Below are positions 5,122 through 7,710 of a stretch of DNA of 7,710 nucleotides, in pieces. The DNA is taken from NCBI GenBank assembly GCA_002404795.1, contig DHKK01000171.1, positions 1-7,710 on the forward strand, given 5' to 3'. Position 1 is the first letter of the stretch; every line of letters starts with the position of its first letter. Made by a program: the position numbers and the translations under genes. This stretch comes from Clostridiales bacterium UBA4696 (lineage in GTDB: Bacteria; Bacillota; Clostridia; Oscillospirales; Oscillospiraceae). A model generated the notes under the pieces. The model searched no databases. It saw nothing but the letters and a program-made list of their open reading frames with translations, and was not told where the DNA came from.

Positions 5122-5343
5122 ATGCACGAATATGAAGTTCTGATCGAGACCATCAACCCCTGCGGGGGTGAGGCACATGCGAACAAGGAGTTCCGGGAGA
5201 TCGAGACCGACAGCCCGGAGGCTTACGTCCGCGAGCAGGGCCGCTACCCCATTCTCGATTCCGGCAAAAACGCCGCAGGCGACACCGTCATCACCACCGG
5301 CGACGGCAAGGGCGTCATGATTCGCTATACCTTCACCGCATAA
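5122..5343 (+). CDS. Uncharacterised 73-residue protein, copy B
   Basis: This is a paralogue of the protein at 3949-4170: the same length with no gaps and 46 of 73 residues identical. The first 19 residues differ only at position 3 (Asp/Glu). Shared blocks are the NPCGGEAH segment with Cys14, SPEA, PILD, GKN, VITTGDG and RYTF. Variable positions cluster at 20-30 and 37-42, probably loops. AAAGGAG lies seven bases before the ATG at 5122; an ATG at 5053 lies upstream of the promoter and is rejected. Unlike copy A it stands alone, with its own promoter and a strong terminator, so the pair is expressed under different control. No function is known to me. Confidence 0.88.
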   Translation: MHEYEVLIETINPCGGEAHANKEFREIETDSPEAYVREQGRYPILDSGKNAAGDTVITTGDGKGVMIRYTFTA

Positions 5344-5349
5344 GCAGAC

Positions 5350-5382
5350 GCACCCCGGACGAAAGTCCGGGGTGCATTTTTT
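5350..5382 (+). terminator. Intrinsic terminator after the second 73-residue protein gene
   Basis: GCACCCCGGAC (5350-5360) pairs perfectly with GTCCGGGGTGC (5365-5375) around a GAAA tetraloop, followed by A and six T (5377-5382). It is the clearest simple terminator in the window. Its T tract overlaps the stop codon of the convergent thioesterase gene (TAA, 5383-5381 on the minus strand). Confidence 0.95.
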
Positions 5383-6118
5383 ATCCGAAGATCACCTGGG
5401 CCAGGACGGCGGGTCTGCCGTCGGCGTGCTTGACGGCCATGCGGCAGCGCCCCTCCTCCCGGCGGCAGAAGACGCCGAGCGTCTCGCCCTCGAGGCAGGG
5501 GCTTGCGTAATGCGCCTCGATGGTCCGGATCGTGCCGGAGGCCAGCTCCTTCGCCGAAAAGCAGTCGAGCAGCAGGCGGATGTAGACGACGTTGTTCATG
5601 TGCCGCCCCATGTCGATGTCCGTCGCGCGGACCGGGTGGGGATAGACCAGCTCGTCCTGCGTCAGATCGTCGTGAAAGCGCGTGGGCGGTTCATCGATGG
5701 CCGCGCCCGGCCGGAACGGGAAATCCGCCGGGAAGCCGGACTGCTCAAAGCGCAGGATCTTCCCCTCCGGCCCGAGGATCGCCCACTGCGTCCGGCCGAG
5801 GGCGACGGTCTTCTCTCCGTGCGTCAGCCGGTAGCTGCGGAAGCAGCGGATGTCGCGGCCCTCGCAGCGCTCCGGCCAGGTCTGCGCCGTCAGCGCGTCC
5901 ATCAGATATGCCGGCTCGTAAAAGTCCACGCGGCTGTGTACGGTCAGCCAGAATTCGCCCCGCTTCGCCATCGCCGCGCCGCCGACACCGATCGCCTCCG
6001 CATGCTCCGACGCGATGCCCTGAAAGATCGTGAACGCCGCCAGCGGCGAGAGCCCCGCGCTCCTGCCGCACAGGTCCGGGGTCAGAACGATCTGCTTTTC
6101 AAAACTGCCTGTTTCCAT
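5381..6118 (-). CDS. Acyl-ACP thioesterase family protein
   Basis: Acyl-ACP thioesterases of the FatA/FatB-like family release free fatty acids from acyl carrier protein. This 245-residue protein has the usual two hot-dog domains (about 5-130 and 150-245). Domain 1 has GLSPLAAFTIFQGIASEHAE and WLTVHSRVDFYEPA. Domain 2 has the active-site loop ATDIDMGRHMNNVVYI (165-180). By comparison with plant FatB (Asp-x-Asn-x-His), Asp169 and His173 are kept but the Asn position is Gly171. Glu201 (IEAHYASP) may match the FatB catalytic Glu. Activity may be altered, or another residue may serve. AGGAGG (6135-6130) lies 11 bases before the ATG, slightly long. It is divergent from metV and convergent with the 73-residue protein gene. 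Confidence 0.87.
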   Translation of the reverse strand: METGSFEKQIVLTPDLCGRSAGLSPLAAFTIFQGIASEHAEAIGVGGAAMAKRGEFWLTVHSRVDFYEPAYLMDALTAQTWPERCEGRDIRCFRSYRLTHGEKTVALGRTQWAILGPEGKILRFEQSGFPADFPFRPGAAIDEPPTRFHDDLTQDELVYPHPVRATDIDMGRHMNNVVYIRLLLDCFSAKELASGTIRTIEAHYASPCLEGETLGVFCRREEGRCRMAVKHADGRPAVLAQVIFG

Positions 6119-6151
6119 GGCTGTTTTCGCCTCCTGTTTTTTGTTGTCTGT

Positions 6152-6180
6152 ATTATACCATGTTGGTTTTCTGTTTGCCA
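6152..6180 (-). promoter_or_regulatory. Promoter of the thioesterase gene
   Basis: On the minus strand a consensus TATAAT (6157-6152) is preceded by TGG, an extended -10. The -35 at 17 bases is TGGCAA (6180-6175), a weak match. The leader to the ATG at 6118 is about 28 bases and contains AGGAGG. Confidence 0.65.
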
Positions 6181-6246
6181 GTTTGGTTTCGCTTCGGAAT
6201 CCTACAATAATTCCAGAAATTTTTCGTTGTTTGCAGTGGAATCATG

Positions 6247-6275
6247 TTGATTTCTGCGCGGGATTGGAGTATGAT
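6247..6275 (+). promoter_or_regulatory. Promoter of metV-metF
   Basis: TTGATT (6247-6252) and TATGAT (6270-6275) are spaced by 17 bases. Transcription from about 6282 gives a leader of some 73 bases before the metV ATG. The leader contains an 8-pair hairpin at 6300-6324. Confidence 0.65.
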
Positions 6276-6299
6276 AGTTACATGTTTGAGACATACGTC

Positions 6300-6324
6300 C
6301 GCGGTCTTTTGACAGGAGGCCGCG
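6300..6324 (+). other. Hairpin in the metV leader
   Basis: CGCGGTCT (6300-6307) pairs with AGGCCGCG (6317-6324), eight pairs with one G-U, around a 9-base loop. There is no T run, so it is not a terminator. It ends 16 bases before the AAGGAG of metV and could affect message stability or translation. It does not match a riboswitch class I know. Confidence 0.55.
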
Positions 6325-6354
6325 CCCGCATTTCATACGCAAGGAGACGTTAGC

Positions 6355-7005
6355 ATGATTATTACGCAAAAGAAGCCCATGGAAGAGCTCATGGCGATGG
6401 TCGGCGATGCAAAGACAGTTGCGATCGTCGGCTGCAACAGCTGCGCAACGGCATGTCATACCGGCGGCGAGCCTGAGGTCGCCGCCCTGGCCAAGGTCCT
6501 CGAAGAGGCCGGGAAAAAGGTCGTCGGCACGACGATCGCGGATTACTGCTGCATGAATCTCGGCGTCAAGGGCAAGATGAAGCCTCTGGTCGCCGCCAAG
6601 CCGGACTGCGTCATCTGCATGTCCTGCGGCGACGGTGTGCAGTGCGTGGCCAAGAACGCGCCCGGCATCCCCACCTATCCGTCCAACAATACCATGTACC
6701 TCGGCGAAGCCGTCCGCTTCGGCGTGTGGGAAGAAGCCTGCCACTTCTGCGGCGACTGCGTCCTCGGCCAGACCGGCGGTATCTGTCCCGTGACCCAGTG
6801 CGCCAAGAGCCTGGTCAACGGCCCCTGCGGCGGCCAGAAGAACGGCAAGTGCGAAGTCAACCCGGAAAATGACTGCGCATGGATCAAGATCTACAAGCGT
6901 CTGGATGAGATCGGCCAGCTCGACAAGCTCGCACAGACCCGCGAGGACAAGGGCTACGCGAAGTTCAGCTATCCGAGAACGATCAGCTTAAAGGGGAAGA
7001 AATAA
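6355..7005 (+). CDS. metV: MetV: cysteine-rich methylenetetrahydrofolate reductase subunit
   Basis: MetV pairs with MetF in the methylenetetrahydrofolate reductases of acetogenic and related anaerobes, where it probably passes electrons or docks partner proteins. MetF-MetV makes 5-methyl-THF for the methyl branch of the Wood-Ljungdahl pathway or for methionine. The 216-residue product is rich in metal-type cysteines. CNSCATAC is at 27-34, YCC at 64-66, CVICMSC at 85-91 and Cys97. A C-terminal MTHFR_C-type cluster has Cys129, Cys132, Cys135 (CHFCGDC), Cys144, Cys149, NGPCGG with Cys158, Cys166 and Cys174. The ATG at 6355 has AAGGAG (6341-6346) eight bases upstream. The stop is followed one base later by the metF ATG, so the two are surely cotranscribed and probably translationally coupled. 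MetV shows that this MetF is not a stand-alone NADH-type enzyme. Confidence 0.93.
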   Translation: MIITQKKPMEELMAMVGDAKTVAIVGCNSCATACHTGGEPEVAALAKVLEEAGKKVVGTTIADYCCMNLGVKGKMKPLVAAKPDCVICMSCGDGVQCVAKNAPGIPTYPSNNTMYLGEAVRFGVWEEACHFCGDCVLGQTGGICPVTQCAKSLVNGPCGGQKNGKCEVNPENDCAWIKIYKRLDEIGQLDKLAQTREDKGYAKFSYPRTISLKGKK

Positions 7006-7006
7006 T

Positions 7007-7710
7007 ATGAGTATGTTGAAAGAGGCTTTTGCAGCCGGTAAATTTGGCGTCACCGCCGAAATGGCGCCCCCGAAGGGTTATGATTTTTCTGAGCAGCTCG
7101 AAGCTGCCAAGCTCCTGAACGGCAAGGTCCACGGCGTCAACGTGACTGATATGCAGTCCGCCAGCCTCAAGGCCTCCAGCCTTGGCCTGTGCGTCGCGCT
7201 CAAGAACGCGGGCGTCGAGCCCATCCTGCAGATGACCGGCCGTGACCGCAACCGTATGGCGATCATGGGCGATATCCTCTCCGCCGCCGCCTTCGGCATC
7301 GACACGATGCTCGCGCTCACGGGCGACCATCCCGTCGTCGGCGACTGCCCGGAATCCAAGCCGGTCTACGACCTCGATTCCGTCGGTATTCTGAAGATGC
7401 TCACGAAGATGGAGCAGACCAACTGCGACTGCGGCGGCAACGAGATCGCCGGCGGCGCGCCGAAGTTCTACAAGGGCGCTTCCGTCACCCCGGTCTACGA
7501 CCCCATCGAGCTGCAGATCAACAAGCTGCGCCAGAAGGTCGAAAACGGCGCGGAGTACATCCAGACCCAGGGCATCTTTGATCTTGAGACCTTCAAGCGT
7601 TTCCTCGACAAGGTCGACGCGGCGGGCATCAAGACCCACATCATGGCCGGCATCATCCCGCTGAAGGCCGCCGGCATGGCCAGATACATGAACGAGAACG
7701 TCCCCGGCAT
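7007..7710 (+). CDS. metF: Methylenetetrahydrofolate reductase MetF (partial, 3' end beyond window)
   Basis: MetF reduces 5,10-methylene-THF to 5-methyl-THF with a bound flavin in a TIM barrel. The first 234 residues are present of a protein usually around 290-310 long; no stop occurs before the window ends. Family marks are TAEMAPPKG (16-24, Glu18 at the catalytic Glu position), VNVTDMQSA (44-52), QMTGRDRNR (75-83, folate/flavin-site loop), LTGDHP (104-109), YIQTQGIFD (184-192) and IMAGIIPL (212-219). The stretch NCDCGGNEIAGGAPKFYKGA, near 145-165, is typical of clostridial MetF. The ATG at 7007 is one base after the metV stop, and AAGGGGA at 6990-6996 serves as ribosome site. A second ATG at 7013 is less well spaced. 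It is encoded with metV as one functional unit; further Wood-Ljungdahl genes may follow to the right. Confidence 0.94.
   Translation, partial: MSMLKEAFAAGKFGVTAEMAPPKGYDFSEQLEAAKLLNGKVHGVNVTDMQSASLKASSLGLCVALKNAGVEPILQMTGRDRNRMAIMGDILSAAAFGIDTMLALTGDHPVVGDCPESKPVYDLDSVGILKMLTKMEQTNCDCGGNEIAGGAPKFYKGASVTPVYDPIELQINKLRQKVENGAEYIQTQGIFDLETFKRFLDKVDAAGIKTHIMAGIIPLKAAGMARYMNENVPG

Noticed and set aside
5372..6250. A 292-codon plus-strand open frame over the thioesterase gene
   Set aside because: It begins within the terminator T tract and has an Arg/Ala/Val-rich shadow composition. The minus strand holds a clear thioesterase.
6309..6337. TTGACA (6309-6314) with TTCATA (6332-6337) as a metV promoter
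   Set aside because: The -10 is poor and the transcript would start inside the ribosome binding site. TTGATT-17-TATGAT further upstream fits better.
6202..6744. A 180-codon minus-strand open frame over the metV promoter and 5' half
   Set aside because: It is a shadow of metV, which has strong cysteine motifs and a ribosome site. It also crosses the intergenic promoters.
1..7710. CRISPR arrays, insertion sequences, phage genes and tRNA genes
   Set aside because: I looked on both strands and saw no regular direct-repeat array, transposase, integrase or cloverleaf with a TTCGANTC-type arm that would support any of these.

Overview
The window suggests a GC-rich, strictly anaerobic, spore-forming clostridial bacterium, probably in or near the Oscillospiraceae. 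The grounds are a SpoIIP sporulation hydrolase, a PerR/reverse-rubrerythrin/rubredoxin peroxide-defence operon, a Wood-Ljungdahl-type metV-metF pair, a T-box leader, and strong Shine-Dalgarno sites throughout. The taxonomic placement is inference; no rRNA or other marker gene is present.

Left part (1-1600, minus strand). A sigma-A-like promoter (TTGAAT-17-TATAAT) reads leftward into a MinD-like deviant Walker-A ATPase and then a methylglyoxal-synthase-like protein. Both keep the fold signatures of their families but lack parts needed for the classical job. The MinD lacks the C-terminal membrane-targeting helix, and the MGS homologue has lost the catalytic Asp, His and phosphate-binding positions. 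Seven bases after the mgs stop codon begins a complete T-box riboswitch (stem I, specifier loop, UGGC antiterminator bulge, intrinsic terminator). Its specifier reads as GAC (Asp), and its UGGC bulge fits the G discriminator of tRNA-Asp. The regulated gene, probably aspS or hisS-aspS, starts beyond base 1.

Centre (1695-4343, plus strand). spoIIP is transcribed divergently from minD and ends in a hairpin. Next comes a Fur-family regulator with the full PerR ligand set. Its strong promoter (TTGACA-17-TATACT) is followed by a perfect 7-1-7 palindromic operator. The apparent operon continues with reverse rubrerythrin, a 73-residue uncharacterised protein and a 52-residue rubredoxin, and closes with a bidirectional terminator hairpin.

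Right-centre (4409-6118). A membrane-anchored protein of unknown function (minus) faces the rubredoxin. A second copy of the 73-residue protein, about 63% identical to the first, has its own promoter and a strong terminator. That terminator also separates it from a convergent acyl-ACP thioesterase gene (minus), whose usual catalytic Asn position is Gly.

Right end (6121-7710). A divergent promoter region with a structured metV leader drives metV and metF, the methylenetetrahydrofolate reductase subunits. The metF gene runs off the window.

Most of the window is ordinary chromosomal housekeeping, stress and C1-metabolism content. The parts most worth a second look are the degenerate MinD/MGS pair joined to an Asp T-box and the small uncharacterised protein family tied to PerR-controlled peroxide defence.
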